Below are positions 8,489 to 17,767 of a stretch of DNA of 64,000 nucleotides, piece after piece. The notes under the pieces were generated by a model. That model saw nothing but the letters and a program-made list of their open reading frames with translations, ran no database searches and was not told the DNA's origin. The stretch covers positions 372,001 to 436,000 of the forward strand of contig CALJGI010000004.1 in NCBI GenBank assembly GCA_938074045.1, read 5' to 3'. A program made the position numbers and the translations under genes. Position 1 is the stretch's first letter. The number at the start of each line of letters is the position of its first letter. This DNA comes from an uncultured Halieaceae bacterium. Its GTDB lineage: Bacteria > Pseudomonadota > Gammaproteobacteria > Pseudomonadales > Halieaceae.

Positions 8489-9517
8489 TTACTCCTGCGC
8501 AGAACCGACCGGGCTGGCGGCGGTCTCGGGTCTGGGGGCGTCTGCGTGATTCAGCCAGCAGCTGGCCTGATGACCTGGACTGATCTCGAAACTGGCTGGT
8601 GATGCTTTGGTACACACCTGCATCGCATGCGGACAGCGCGGGTGGTATCCGCAGCCCGAAGGGGGCGCGAACAGATCAGGTGGGCTGCCGGGTATGGCGT
8701 CAAGTTGGCGGCCGGCGTCGTGGCGGGCGTCTGGCATCGCCTGCTGCAGACCCAATGTATATGGGTGTGATCCGCGGTAGAAAATCTCATCCACCGGGCC
8801 TGACTCGACGACCTCACCCGCGTACATGACGGCAACGTCATCAGCCATTCGTGCCACAACCGCGAGATCGTGGGTGATCAGGATGATGGACATGCCATCC
8901 TCGCGCTGAATCTCCCGCATCAACTCCAGTACCTGGGCCTGTATGGTTACATCCAGCGCAGTCGTTGGCTCATCGGCGATAAGTAGCTTTGGCTTGCAAG
9001 CCAGACTCATTGCGATCATTACCCGCTGCAGCATGCCGCCGGAAAATTCGAAGGGGTATTGCCGTGCTCGTTCGGCGGCTTCCGGGATACGAGTGCGATC
9101 CAGCAGCCGTCGAGCTTCCGTCAGCCCTTCACGGCGGCTCATGCCGCGGTGAACGACCAGCGTTTCGGCGATCTGGTCGCCGATTTTCATGGTGGGGTTC
9201 AGAGAGGTCATTGGATCCTGGAAGATCATACCGATTTCTGCGCCGCGTATTTTATTGAGCTCCTCTTTTGACAGCGTCAGCAGTTCACGGCCACATAATT
9301 TAGCGGACCCGGCGGTGACTTTGCCCGGCGGACAAGGTATCAGACCCATTATGGTCTGAACCGTCACCGATTTGCCACAACCGGACTCACCCACTACCGC
9401 CAGCGTTTTCCCTTCGTATACTTCATAGGAAACACCACGCACGGCGCGCACAGCTCCGCCAAAGGTGGCGAACTCGACATTCAGGTTTTCGACCTTGAGC
9501 ACCGGGGTATCGCTCAT
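8489..9517 (-). CDS. oppD: Oligopeptide ABC transporter ATP-binding protein OppD/DppD
   Basis: The first ATPase of the peptide importer, 342 residues. Walker A GESGCGKSVTVQ, Q-loop MIFQDPMTSLNPTM, signature FSGGMLQRVMIAMSL, Walker B LLIADEPTTALD and switch His in THDLAVV are all intact. The C-terminal Opp/Dpp extension contains CGYHPRCPHAMQVC. Its start overlaps the oppC stop by 4 bp (ATGA), so translation is probably coupled. With OppF it forms the heterodimeric motor under the OppB-OppC channel. The final 25 residues (DAPRPETAASPVGSAQE) are a poorly conserved tail. Confidence 0.93.
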   Translation of the reverse strand: MSDTPVLKVENLNVEFATFGGAVRAVRGVSYEVYEGKTLAVVGESGCGKSVTVQTIMGLIPCPPGKVTAGSAKLCGRELLTLSKEELNKIRGAEIGMIFQDPMTSLNPTMKIGDQIAETLVVHRGMSRREGLTEARRLLDRTRIPEAAERARQYPFEFSGGMLQRVMIAMSLACKPKLLIADEPTTALDVTIQAQVLELMREIQREDGMSIILITHDLAVVARMADDVAVMYAGEVVESGPVDEIFYRGSHPYTLGLQQAMPDARHDAGRQLDAIPGSPPDLFAPPSGCGYHPRCPHAMQVCTKASPASFEISPGHQASCWLNHADAPRPETAASPVGSAQE

Positions 9518-10914
9518 GAATCAGACCTCAGGCGCGAGTCCATGGCGTCCCTCAAACCGTCGCCGAGTAGATTGAATGCCAGCACGGTGGCGCTGATGAA
9601 CAGCGCCGGGAAAATAAGTTCGTGGGGATGAGACAACATGGTTCGAATACCGTCATTACACATGGACCCCCAGGACGGTGTGGGTGGCACAACACCCATG
9701 CCAATAAAACTGAGGAAAGCTTCCGTAAAAATAGCTGAGGGTATGGCAAAGGTCAGGGACACCAGCAATACCCCCATGACATTTGGCAGCATGTGGCGCA
9801 TTACCAGGTAGTTTGCGCCTCCCCCCATCATGCGCGCGGCGGCGACGTAGGCCTCCTCGCGGATTTGTAGTACCTGCCCTCGCACCAGTCGGGCTGTGGC
9901 GGGCCAGCTGAGGAGCACCAGTGCCACCAGCATGGGCCCAATGCCACTTTCGCCGGGGCCTATACCAAAAGCAATCTTGAACAGAATCATAAACAGCAAG
10001 AAAGGCAGCGCGATCACAAAATCAGCGAATCGCATGAGGGCGTTGTCGGTTTTGCCACCCACGTAGCCCGCGAAGCCGCCATAAACCAGGCCAAACCCAA
10101 CGAAAAACAGCGGTGCAATTATGCCGATAAACAGCGAGGTTCTGGCGCCCCACATGAGCCGCGCAAGCATATCGCGACCGAGCGAATCGGTGCCGAGAGG
10201 GTGTGCCTCCAGACGAATAGTCGATCCCAACAGACTGGCGTCATCTCCCTCTGGTACCAGTCCGCGGTAGCGTGCCTCTGACAGGGCTATTGCCTGTACA
10301 ACCTCCACCCGCTGGGATGCGTAGCCCTGGGGCTGTCCGGCGACAATGGGCATAACCGAATAGTAGTAGGTAGTCGCCTCCAGACTGAGGCTGTCATGAT
10401 AACTGAGCTGGCCGGGGCCGACCTGGGCGAGCGGTAGTCCCAGGTCATCAATGCTGCTGGGCTCAAGCTCATGGCGATAGATGGTGTAGGAGTCTGCATT
10501 GGCCACCGCGAGCCAGCTCAGCGTCAACCCCTCGGTATGTGCCTCACCGAGCAAATCCAGTCTTTGTCCGCTACCATCAGCCCGATCCTCAGCCATGGAC
10601 TGTGTGAGTGAGTTTATAGAGGGCACGGGTAGGCGGTCTGGCACCAGGATGGCTTTCTGACCCAGGCCGGGGCCCTGCGAAATCTGCTCAAGGTCCTGCT
10701 TGGATGGATCCACCGACCAGATCAATGGTCCGGCAAGGGTAAAGGTAACCAGCGCAAGCACCATATAAAGAGAGGCCAAAGCGCGGGTGTTGCTCTTCAG
10801 TCTGAGCCAGACATCCTGCCAGTACGAGAGGGAGGGCCGGTCTATTTGCTCACCGTCCGTGACCGTGAGGAGCGGTTCAAAGTCCCCGGAGACGGGGTCG
10901 TAGGTATCGTTCAT
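9514..10914 (-). CDS. oppC: Oligopeptide ABC transporter permease OppC with a fibronectin-III-like periplasmic insertion
   Basis: Inner-membrane permease of the peptide importer. At 466 residues it is much longer than the usual 280-320. TM1 lies near residues 45-66. The normal core (GTDSLGRDMLARLMWGARTS onward, with five TMs and the EAA-loop text EEAYVAAARMMGGG) starts only near residue 240. The extra stretch falls between TM1 and TM2, on the periplasmic side. Residues about 128-207 look like a fibronectin type III fold: LTLSWLAVANADSYTIYRHE, then SYHDSL, TTYYYSVMPI and YASQRVEVV. That is the usual W...A..Y.IYR...Y.D......YYYSV pattern. It overlaps oppB and oppD by 4 bp each. The fold call is by eye; the permease identity is firm. 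Confidence 0.92.
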   Translation of the reverse strand: MNDTYDPVSGDFEPLLTVTDGEQIDRPSLSYWQDVWLRLKSNTRALASLYMVLALVTFTLAGPLIWSVDPSKQDLEQISQGPGLGQKAILVPDRLPVPSINSLTQSMAEDRADGSGQRLDLLGEAHTEGLTLSWLAVANADSYTIYRHELEPSSIDDLGLPLAQVGPGQLSYHDSLSLEATTYYYSVMPIVAGQPQGYASQRVEVVQAIALSEARYRGLVPEGDDASLLGSTIRLEAHPLGTDSLGRDMLARLMWGARTSLFIGIIAPLFFVGFGLVYGGFAGYVGGKTDNALMRFADFVIALPFLLFMILFKIAFGIGPGESGIGPMLVALVLLSWPATARLVRGQVLQIREEAYVAAARMMGGGANYLVMRHMLPNVMGVLLVSLTFAIPSAIFTEAFLSFIGMGVVPPTPSWGSMCNDGIRTMLSHPHELIFPALFISATVLAFNLLGDGLRDAMDSRLRSDS

Positions 10915-11855
10915 GCGCCCACCTTGTCGACTCTGATACGCGGATCCACAAAGCCATAGATGATGTCGACCGCAATCACCATAAAGACCAGAAACGCCCC
11001 GTAGAACACCGTGGTACCCATAATTACGGTGTAATCCAGCTGTTGCACGGCTTGTACAAAATATCGACCCAGGCCGGGAATGGCGAAGACCAGCTCCACC
11101 ACAAAACCGCCGGTCGTAATTGCAGCGATGGCGGGCCCCAGGACGGTAATGACAGGAAGAATCGCATTCCGCAATTGATGCTTGAAGAAAATACGGGGAG
11201 CAGACAGCCCTTTAGCTCTGGCGGTGCGTATATAGTCGGTATCTGCGACTTCCAACATGGAGGAGCGCATAAGACGCGTGAGGTAGGCCATTGTGCCGAG
11301 GCCGAGCACCAGTGAAGGCATCAACATGTGCTTAAAGGTGCCCCACCCCGCTACGGGAATCACGGAGTGGCCTATTAGCTGATTAAATTTGAGAACAACC
11401 AATTGACCGAGCGCGGCAAAGACAAAGCTGGGAACCGAAACGGCGAACACCACTAACAACATGATGAGCACGTCGGGCAGGCGATCGCGGTAGAGCGCTG
11501 TGATGGCGCCCCAGGTGATGCCGCCCAGGGCCGCAATGGTTAGAGCTAGCAATCCCAGCATGGCTGATACCGGGAAATGGTCGCGGATAATATCGTTCAC
11601 GCGCCGGTTTTTTTGGGTGAAGGAAATCCCAAAATCGCCCTGTAGCATGTTGGAAAGATAGATTACGTATTGTTGTGGAAGAGGCTTGTCCAGACCGTAG
11701 GCGGCTTCCAGGCTGGCCCTGACTTCGGGCGTGACAGCCTTGTCGTTCAGCAACGGATCCCCAGGAACGGCATGCATCCCCAGAAAGGTCGCTGTGGCGA
11801 TAAACCAGACGGTGACGAGACCGGACAACAGGCGTTTGGCGATATAGCTAATCAT
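10911..11855 (-). CDS. oppB: Oligopeptide ABC transporter permease OppB/DppB
   Basis: A 314-residue inner-membrane permease with six predicted TM segments, pairing with OppC to form the translocation path. Diagnostic text includes the N-terminal MISYIAKRLLSGLVTVWFIA, the periplasmic GDPLLNDKAVTPE, the EAA loop DYIRTARAKGLSAPRIFFKH and FVVELVFAIPGLGRYFVQAV. It is normal in length and starts at an ATG overlapping the oppA stop by 4 bp. Gene order oppA-B-C-D-F with three 4-bp overlaps and one 6-bp gap indicates a single transcript. Confidence 0.94.
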   Translation of the reverse strand: MISYIAKRLLSGLVTVWFIATATFLGMHAVPGDPLLNDKAVTPEVRASLEAAYGLDKPLPQQYVIYLSNMLQGDFGISFTQKNRRVNDIIRDHFPVSAMLGLLALTIAALGGITWGAITALYRDRLPDVLIMLLVVFAVSVPSFVFAALGQLVVLKFNQLIGHSVIPVAGWGTFKHMLMPSLVLGLGTMAYLTRLMRSSMLEVADTDYIRTARAKGLSAPRIFFKHQLRNAILPVITVLGPAIAAITTGGFVVELVFAIPGLGRYFVQAVQQLDYTVIMGTTVFYGAFLVFMVIAVDIIYGFVDPRIRVDKVGA

Positions 11856-13495
11856 GATTCCGGCTTTATAAACGCGTAATTGTAATTCGGATCCCCACCG
11901 AAGCGCCGGCGTCGAACGCCATCCACTCGGGCGTCCTGCACATAAATGTAGCCGCGTTCATACTGGGGCAGTATCACCACGTCGTCGTGGATCACCTGTG
12001 CGAGGTCGCCGAAGGCGCGATTGCGGATACGTGTATTTGTCGTGCTCTGGGCGCGCTTCACGTGATTGTCATAGACTTCGCTGACGTAGCGACCACGGTT
12101 GTTTAGGTTCCAGGATGCAAACAGGTCGGCGAAAGTCATGGGGTCATTGTAATCCGGTCCCCAGCCGGCGGCGACCATATCAAAATCGCCAGCGGTCATC
12201 TTGGCCAGGCGTTGTTTGAAAATCTGGCGATCCAGAATAACCTGCAAACCCAGCTCCCGGGCCATGACATTTTGAAAATACTCTGCCTGTTTGATGGAAG
12301 AAGGCGTGTCGCTCAACAGGAGAGAGAGGGGTGGAAACTCATCTATGCCCAGTTCTTGCCGCGCCAGTTCCAGATACTCCCGGGCCTTGTCCGCATCAAT
12401 CTCCACCACTGGTGGAGGGAATTCTTCGGACAATTTTTTTTCGGTGCCATCCAGCCACACGGGAAACAGGGACACACCGGGTATGTTGCCGGGTAAGCCG
12501 ATGACCTTATAGGTCAGTTCGGCCGCATCAAATACCGCTTGCATGGCCCGTCTCAAATTCAGATTGCGGGTGAGGCGGTCCGGGCGGTGATTGAACTCAA
12601 TGAAAAACACGGTGCCGTCGGAAAAGGAAAGCATTTTCTGTCGGTTATACATCGCTGTTTTGGTAGCAGATGAATCCAGCCCCGTCGCCATAACAATCTT
12701 GTTGTCCATGTACAGGTTCATGCGCGCGTTGGCGTCGCTGGTGATATAGGGCACGTTGATGGCGGAGAGATGGATGGCATCTCGATTCCAGTAATGGGGA
12801 TTCTTCTCCATACGCAATTCAGCGCCGTGCACCCATTTGGTCAGGGTGAAAGGCCCATTGGAGATCATATTTTGCACATCGGCGGCGTATGCCTGCCCCT
12901 GTGCCCGATAAAAATCCTCGCGCACCGGGCGGAAACTGATAAAGGTAACCAGCTCCAGGAAATAGGCGGTAGGTTGGGTTAAGTCAGCTTCCAGTGTGTA
13001 GTCATCAAGAGCGCGAACACCGAGCAGAGTGGGGTCAAGTTTGCCCTGGGTAATCTGTTCGCCGTTGGTGAAGGCGCGCATGAAAAAGGAATACTCGGCG
13101 GCATTACGGGGGTCTGCGACCTGTTGCCATGCAAAGACGAAATCGTGCGCTGTGACCGGTTTGCCATCACTCCAGCGTGCGTCCCGGCGCAACCAGAAAG
13201 TCGCCCGGGTGTCAGTCAGTTCCCAGCGCTCGGCAACCCCGCCGGTGAGCCGGTTTTGCTGGTCGTAGCTCATCAGACCCTCGGTGATATGGTCGAGGAC
13301 GATAAAGCTTACGGCATCAGTGGCGCGAACAGTGTTCAACCACTGGGGCTCTTCGGTCATCACGATGGAAATTTCATTCCTGGCCCGGTCTACCGCGATA
13401 TCCTGTGCCACGCCGCTGCCGGGGCTCGCCGCCAGCACTACCATGCTGCACAGCGCAAGCGCGCGAATTGTTCTATTCAGGTGTCGTGTGATCAT
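11852..13495 (-). CDS. oppA: Periplasmic oligopeptide-binding protein OppA (SBP family 5)
   Basis: First gene of the operon: a 547-residue solute-binding protein with a Sec signal peptide (hydrophobic ALALCSMVVLAASPG, likely cleavage near GVAQD). Family-5 features include EPQWLNTVRATDAVSFIVL, ITEGLMSYD, the signature region VTAHDFVFAWQQVADPRNAA, and the C-terminal DMVAAGWGPDYNDPMTFADL. Such proteins capture peptides in the periplasm and deliver them to OppBC. There is no lipobox, so it is predicted to be soluble. The operon promoter must lie in the 196 bp between 13495 and the divergent gene at 13692. I could not fix it to a convincing pair of boxes. Confidence 0.93.
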   Translation of the reverse strand: MITRHLNRTIRALALCSMVVLAASPGSGVAQDIAVDRARNEISIVMTEEPQWLNTVRATDAVSFIVLDHITEGLMSYDQQNRLTGGVAERWELTDTRATFWLRRDARWSDGKPVTAHDFVFAWQQVADPRNAAEYSFFMRAFTNGEQITQGKLDPTLLGVRALDDYTLEADLTQPTAYFLELVTFISFRPVREDFYRAQGQAYAADVQNMISNGPFTLTKWVHGAELRMEKNPHYWNRDAIHLSAINVPYITSDANARMNLYMDNKIVMATGLDSSATKTAMYNRQKMLSFSDGTVFFIEFNHRPDRLTRNLNLRRAMQAVFDAAELTYKVIGLPGNIPGVSLFPVWLDGTEKKLSEEFPPPVVEIDADKAREYLELARQELGIDEFPPLSLLLSDTPSSIKQAEYFQNVMARELGLQVILDRQIFKQRLAKMTAGDFDMVAAGWGPDYNDPMTFADLFASWNLNNRGRYVSEVYDNHVKRAQSTTNTRIRNRAFGDLAQVIHDDVVILPQYERGYIYVQDARVDGVRRRRFGGDPNYNYAFIKPES

Positions 13496-13691
13496 AGCAG
13501 GCGGTTGTCTGGGCTCGGCAGGGATAATGTGTCATAGCGGCGGTTTTGTCACCGCGTTCTTAAATTTCGCAGGCAGTGTATCCCAAAAAACGCTGATGAA
13601 CACGTATCAGGACGGCTTCGATTCAGATGGGCGGCGGACAGGGCGTGCTAACATTCCAGCCCGGAATTATTGATTTGGGGGGTTGCCATTG

Positions 13692-15107
13692 GTGGGCGCA
13701 GAATTGACCGATCTCGATTTTATCCGCCGCGTGCGAGGTATATGCGGGCAAAAAAATGTATTGACCGGGACAGCCGATCTGGAATTCTTTGGAAGCGACA
13801 GGACGCGATTGGCTACCCCCGCTCCCCTGGCTGTCGCATTTCCCGGCACTACGGAGCAAGTTGTTGATCTGGTTCGTCTGGCGGCCTCCGCGGGCCGCTC
13901 TGTGGTTCCATCAGGGGGGCGGACAGGTCTCAGCGGCGGTGCGATGGCATTACGGGGAGAGCTGGTTATTGCGATGGATCGGATGAACACGATCAAGGCG
14001 TTCGACGCCATAAACCAGTCTGTTGTTTGTCAGGCCGGTGTGGTCACTGCACAACTGCAGGCCTACGCTCGGGATCGCGGCTTGTTTTATCCCGTTGACT
14101 TTGCCGCCAGCGGCAGTAGTCAGATAGGAGGTAACATAGCTACCAATGCTGGCGGCATTCGTGTTATTCGCTATGGCATGACACGGCAGTGGGTCTCGGG
14201 GGTCAAGTTGGTGACTGGCGGTGGAGATGTGCTCGATCTCAATCGCGGCCTGACCAAAAACAATACTGGCTATGATTTGCGTCACCTGGTGGTCGGTTCG
14301 GAGGGTACGCTGGGGATTGTCGTTGAGGCGACCATGCAATTGACGACCAGTCCACCTCCCTCCAGCGTGGTGTGCCTCGCGCTGGCCAAACTTGATGCGG
14401 TTATGGAGGTTTCCCGCGCCTTTAAAGCCAGCAGTTCCCTGTCTGCGTTCGAATTCTTTTCGGAGGCGGCAATGAAAGCAGTTGTAGCCAGCGGAGAAAC
14501 GCGTCCGTTTGATACAATCGCCCCTTTCTATGTGCTGTTGGAGCTTGATGCTGACACTGAATCCCGTGTCGATGCGGCGTTTAACTGTTTTGAGCGTTGT
14601 GTCAGGGAAGCTTGGGTAATGGATGGCGTGATCAGTCAGAGCGGGGAACAGGCGGCCCGGTTGTGGCGGCTGCGGGAAGGCATCTCAGAGGCGTTGGCAC
14701 CGCTGCAGCCGTATAAAAATGATTTGTCAGTGACGCCATCACAGGTGCCGGTCTTTCTGGCGGAAGTCGAGGAAGTGTGCCGCAGCCACTATCCAGATTT
14801 CTCGCTGGTGTGGTATGGGCACATCGGGGACGGCAACCTCCACCTGAACGTGCTCAAGCCTGAGCAACTGACCGCGGCCGCCTTCCATGAACGCTGTAAT
14901 GAAGCTAACGAGAAGATATACCAGATCGTGCAGTCCCTCGGCGGTAGCGTATCCGCGGAGCATGGCGTTGGGCTGCTGAAACGTGGCGCGCTGGCCCGCA
15001 CTAGTACACCGCCGGAGTTGGCTATCCTGCGGCATATCAAGTCAGCATTTGATCCCAGCGGCATTATGAATCCGGGAAAGATTATGCCAACAATTCCCGA
15101 CAGCTAG
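13692..15107 (+). CDS. FAD-binding 2-hydroxyacid dehydrogenase (GlcD / D-2-hydroxyglutarate dehydrogenase type)
   Basis: A flavoprotein of the FAD_binding_4 / FAD-oxidase_C family that oxidises a D-2-hydroxyacid. FAD-binding text includes PGTTEQVVDLVRLAASAGRS, VPSGGRTGLSGGAM, ASGSSQIGGNIATNAGGIRV and VVGSEGTLGIVVEATM. The C-terminal domain holds YGHIGDGNLHLNV and SAEHGVGLLKRG, the catalytic/metal His region. The likely substrate is D-2-hydroxyglutarate, D-lactate or glycolate, which cannot be separated by eye. GGGGGG at 13677-13682 suits the GTG at 13692 (or TTG 13689) better than the TTG at 13683. It is divergent from the opp operon and convergent with rpiA. Confidence 0.85.
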   Translation: MGAELTDLDFIRRVRGICGQKNVLTGTADLEFFGSDRTRLATPAPLAVAFPGTTEQVVDLVRLAASAGRSVVPSGGRTGLSGGAMALRGELVIAMDRMNTIKAFDAINQSVVCQAGVVTAQLQAYARDRGLFYPVDFAASGSSQIGGNIATNAGGIRVIRYGMTRQWVSGVKLVTGGGDVLDLNRGLTKNNTGYDLRHLVVGSEGTLGIVVEATMQLTTSPPPSSVVCLALAKLDAVMEVSRAFKASSSLSAFEFFSEAAMKAVVASGETRPFDTIAPFYVLLELDADTESRVDAAFNCFERCVREAWVMDGVISQSGEQAARLWRLREGISEALAPLQPYKNDLSVTPSQVPVFLAEVEEVCRSHYPDFSLVWYGHIGDGNLHLNVLKPEQLTAAAFHERCNEANEKIYQIVQSLGGSVSAEHGVGLLKRGALARTSTPPELAILRHIKSAFDPSGIMNPGKIMPTIPDS

Positions 15108-15126
15108 AGATGGTGACGGAGGTCGA

Positions 15127-15804
15127 TTACCGGTTACTGGTGAATGTGTTGACGCCGTCAGGGGTTCCCAAAAAGACGACATCGGCGGGTCGCGCTGCAA
15201 ACAAACCATTGGTGACGACACCGACGATCTGATTAATGGCGTGCTCGGTTGCCAATGGTTGGGGAATTGGAAAGTTATATACGTCCAGTATGACATTGCC
15301 GTTGTCGGTGACAACGCCCTCGCGCCATATCGGATTTCCGCCCAACTTGACCAGCTCGCGGGCCACATGACTGCGGGCCATGGGAATCACCTCGACGGGG
15401 AGTGGGAAGTTGCCGAGGTGCTTTACCCACTTGCTCTCATCGGCTATGCAGACAAACTCTCTGGCGACTGCCGCTACAATCTTTTCCCGGGTCAGAGCCG
15501 CACCACCACCCTTTATCAAGTGTAACTGGGGATTACATTCGTCGGCGCCATCCACGTATATGTCGATAGCATCCACTGTGTTCAGATCGTACACCGGTAT
15601 GCCGTGGCGGCGCAGTCTGTCCGCGGAGGCTTCTGAACTGGCTACGGCTCCATCAAAAAGCCCACTAACGCCTACCAGTGCGTCGATGAAGAGGTTGGCG
15701 GTCGAGCCGGTTCCAATACCGAGAATGGAGTCGCGTTCCAGACGCGGTTTTATGTAGTCCAGGGCTGCTTCAGCCACGGCTTGTTTGAGTTCGTCCTGAG
15801 TCAC
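15127..15804 (-). CDS. rpiA: Ribose-5-phosphate isomerase A
   Basis: Interconverts ribose-5-phosphate and ribulose-5-phosphate in the pentose phosphate pathway. Family motifs are [15 protein letters not shown] (phosphate-binding loop), [37 protein letters not shown] (catalytic Asp region), [18 protein letters not shown], and the C-terminal [10 protein letters not shown] place the start at the GTG at 15804, giving 225 residues, close to the family norm, with AGG seven bases upstream. The frame also runs upstream to an ATG at 15897, but the extra 31 residues do not look like RpiA. It is divergent from ilvA, a common gammaproteobacterial arrangement. Confidence 0.93.
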   Translation of the reverse strand: MTQDELKQAVAEAALDYIKPRLERDSILGIGTGSTANLFIDALVGVSGLFDGAVASSEASADRLRRHGIPVYDLNTVDAIDIYVDGADECNPQLHLIKGGGAALTREKIVAAVAREFVCIADESKWVKHLGNFPLPVEVIPMARSHVARELVKLGGNPIWREGVVTDNGNVILDVYNFPIPQPLATEHAINQIVGVVTNGLFAARPADVVFLGTPDGVNTFTSNR

Positions 15805-15935
15805 GGCAGCACCTGATCCTGTTGCATTGATGGTGTAGTATAGAGTGCCGGTTCCCCGAGTGAATACGGGACGGCTGAAAAAAAATTGGCGGTGCATTAC
15901 TATGCGCGATCCCTAATGCCCTGAAGTCGGCTGCC

Positions 15936-17453
15936 ATGCCCCAAACTTACATCAAGCGGATCCTCGAGGCCACGGTTTATGACCTGGCAAAAGAAACCCC
16001 CATCGACCCGATGCGACTGCTGTCCAAGCGCTTTGCCAACGATGTTTTGCTGAAGCGTGAGGACCTGCAGCCGGTTTTCTCCTTCAAACTGCGCGGCGCT
16101 TACAACAAGATTCGCAAGCTGACGGCGGCGGAGCGAGCCAGGGGCGTTATTGCCGCGTCTGCTGGTAATCATGCTCAGGGCGTGGCCCTGGCTGCCATGC
16201 ACCTGGGCATCAAAGCGGTTATTGTTATGCCGCGAACCACTCCGGTCATCAAAGTGAATGCCGTACGCTCCTATGGTGGCAAGGTGGTGCTCCATGGCGA
16301 CACCTACGATGAAGCTGCGGCGCACGCCAGCCTATTGGTTGAGAAAGAGGGAATGGTCTATGTGCACCCATACGATGATCCGGACGTGATAGCGGGACAG
16401 GGCACCATCGGGATGGAGATTCTGCGGCAGCAACCGGGTGCGCTGGATGCAGTGTTCGTGCCAGTCGGTGGGGGCGGCCTGCTGGCGGGGATCGCTGCCT
16501 ATATCAAATATGTGCGCCCTGGAGTTCGTGTATACGGCGTGGAGCCAGAAGACGCAGCCTGTCTTGCGGCGGCGATGAAGCGCAAGCGCAGGGTGCGCTT
16601 GCCCCATGTGGGGATCTTCGCCGATGGCGTTGCTGTAGCACAGATTGGACGCGAAACATTTCGTGTTATCCGCGATACGGTGGATGGTGTGATCACAGTC
16701 AGTACGGACGAGATGTGCGCCGCCATCAAAGACATTTTCGAAGATACCCGATCGATTGCTGAACCCGCGGGTGCGCTGGCTCTGGCCGGGCTAAAAAAGT
16801 ATGTGGGTGAGGGAGATATCAAAGGCGAGACGTTGCTGGCGATAGACAGCGGAGCCAATACCAACTTTGATCGCCTGCGTTACATCTCCGAGCGCACGGA
16901 GATTGGAGAAAAGCGTGAGGCGGTGCTCAGCGTGATAATACCTGAGGAAGTGGGTAGTTTCCGGCGTTTCTGCGGGGCTCTGCATCGTCGCAACATCACA
17001 GAGTTCAATTATCGTTACGCTGACGCTGCCCAGGCCCAGATTTTTGTTGGTGTGCAGGTAGCTGAGGGCGATGATGACCGGGAGCAGCTACTCCTGGAGC
17101 TCGACCAGGAGGGCTACAAGGTCGTAGACATGACCGACAACGAAATTGCTAAGTCCCACATCCGCTATATGGTAGGTGGTCATGCGCCCTCTGGCCTTGG
17201 GCATGAGGTCGTCTATAGGTTCGAATTTCCCGAACGGCCGGGAGCGCTGTTGAATTTCCTGACCAAGATAGGCCAGAAGTGGAGCATTTCCATGTTCCAC
17301 TATCGCAATCATGGGGCGGCATACGGCCGGGCGCTTGTGGGTTTTCAGGTACCGCGAAATCAGAGTAAGGAGGTAGCGAAATTCTTGCGAACCCTGGATA
17401 CCATTTTCACTGAAGAGACAGACAATCCGGCCTATCAGCTTTTTCTCAACTGA
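15936..17453 (+). CDS. ilvA: Biosynthetic threonine dehydratase (threonine ammonia-lyase)
   Basis: PLP enzyme making 2-oxobutyrate from threonine, the first step of isoleucine synthesis. At 505 residues it has the full biosynthetic length. PLP-lysine motif SFKLRGAYNKIRK, substrate loop SAGNHAQGVA, and the glycine loop VPVGGGGLLAGIAAY are present. The C-terminal third holds two ACT-like regulatory domains (FRRFCGALHRRNITEFNYRY and FEFPERPGALLNFL), so feedback inhibition by isoleucine is expected. The start at 15936 gives MPQTYIKRILEATVYDLA, as in homologues. It is divergent from rpiA. Confidence 0.95.
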   Translation: MPQTYIKRILEATVYDLAKETPIDPMRLLSKRFANDVLLKREDLQPVFSFKLRGAYNKIRKLTAAERARGVIAASAGNHAQGVALAAMHLGIKAVIVMPRTTPVIKVNAVRSYGGKVVLHGDTYDEAAAHASLLVEKEGMVYVHPYDDPDVIAGQGTIGMEILRQQPGALDAVFVPVGGGGLLAGIAAYIKYVRPGVRVYGVEPEDAACLAAAMKRKRRVRLPHVGIFADGVAVAQIGRETFRVIRDTVDGVITVSTDEMCAAIKDIFEDTRSIAEPAGALALAGLKKYVGEGDIKGETLLAIDSGANTNFDRLRYISERTEIGEKREAVLSVIIPEEVGSFRRFCGALHRRNITEFNYRYADAAQAQIFVGVQVAEGDDDREQLLLELDQEGYKVVDMTDNEIAKSHIRYMVGGHAPSGLGHEVVYRFEFPERPGALLNFLTKIGQKWSISMFHYRNHGAAYGRALVGFQVPRNQSKEVAKFLRTLDTIFTEETDNPAYQLFLN

Positions 17454-17595
17454 GAGAAGCAGTTCGCCGGGGCTTTTCATTTCACCGGGTCTGTTATAGA
17501 CTCCTCCGCCCGTTTGGTAAAATTACCAGAATCGGGGCTTGATTTTTTGGGGTGCGAATAAACACGTGGCCTGAGGGAAAGAGCAGGTCGGAAAT

Positions 17596-17601
17596 TATAA
17601 T
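17596..17601 (+). promoter_or_regulatory. Perfect -10 hexamer upstream of small membrane-protein gene
   Basis: TATAAT stands 19 bp before the GTG at 17621. I see no convincing -35 at 16-18 bp. The preceding 17454-17595 after ilvA holds no other gene or clear terminator. Confidence 0.35.
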
Positions 17602-17620
17602 AAGAGAAAGAGAAAAGCGT

Positions 17621-17767
17621 GTGAAAAGAAAACCAGATTTTATCTTGCTATTGGTAATGGCCTTCGGCATCGGTGTTGCGGCGACCTTACTTCTTCCCTT
17701 GAGCTCATCAGATTCTGCGGCAGAGCCTGCCTCTGCCTTGCAGGCGGGTCTTGTTCAGGCTCCCTGA
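17621..17767 (+). CDS. Small single-pass membrane protein, unknown function
   Basis: A 48-residue product from the GTG at 17621: a basic start (VKRKPD), one hydrophobic segment FILLLVMAFGIGVAATLLLP, then an Ser/Ala-rich tail, predicted to be an inner-membrane anchor with the C-terminus outside. The frame extends upstream to a GTG at 17552, but the -10 hexamer at 17596 favours the shorter form. The last 13 bp overlap the end of fau on the opposite strand. I do not recognise a family, and the function is unknown. Confidence 0.45.
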   Translation: MKRKPDFILLLVMAFGIGVAATLLLPLSSSDSAAEPASALQAGLVQAP

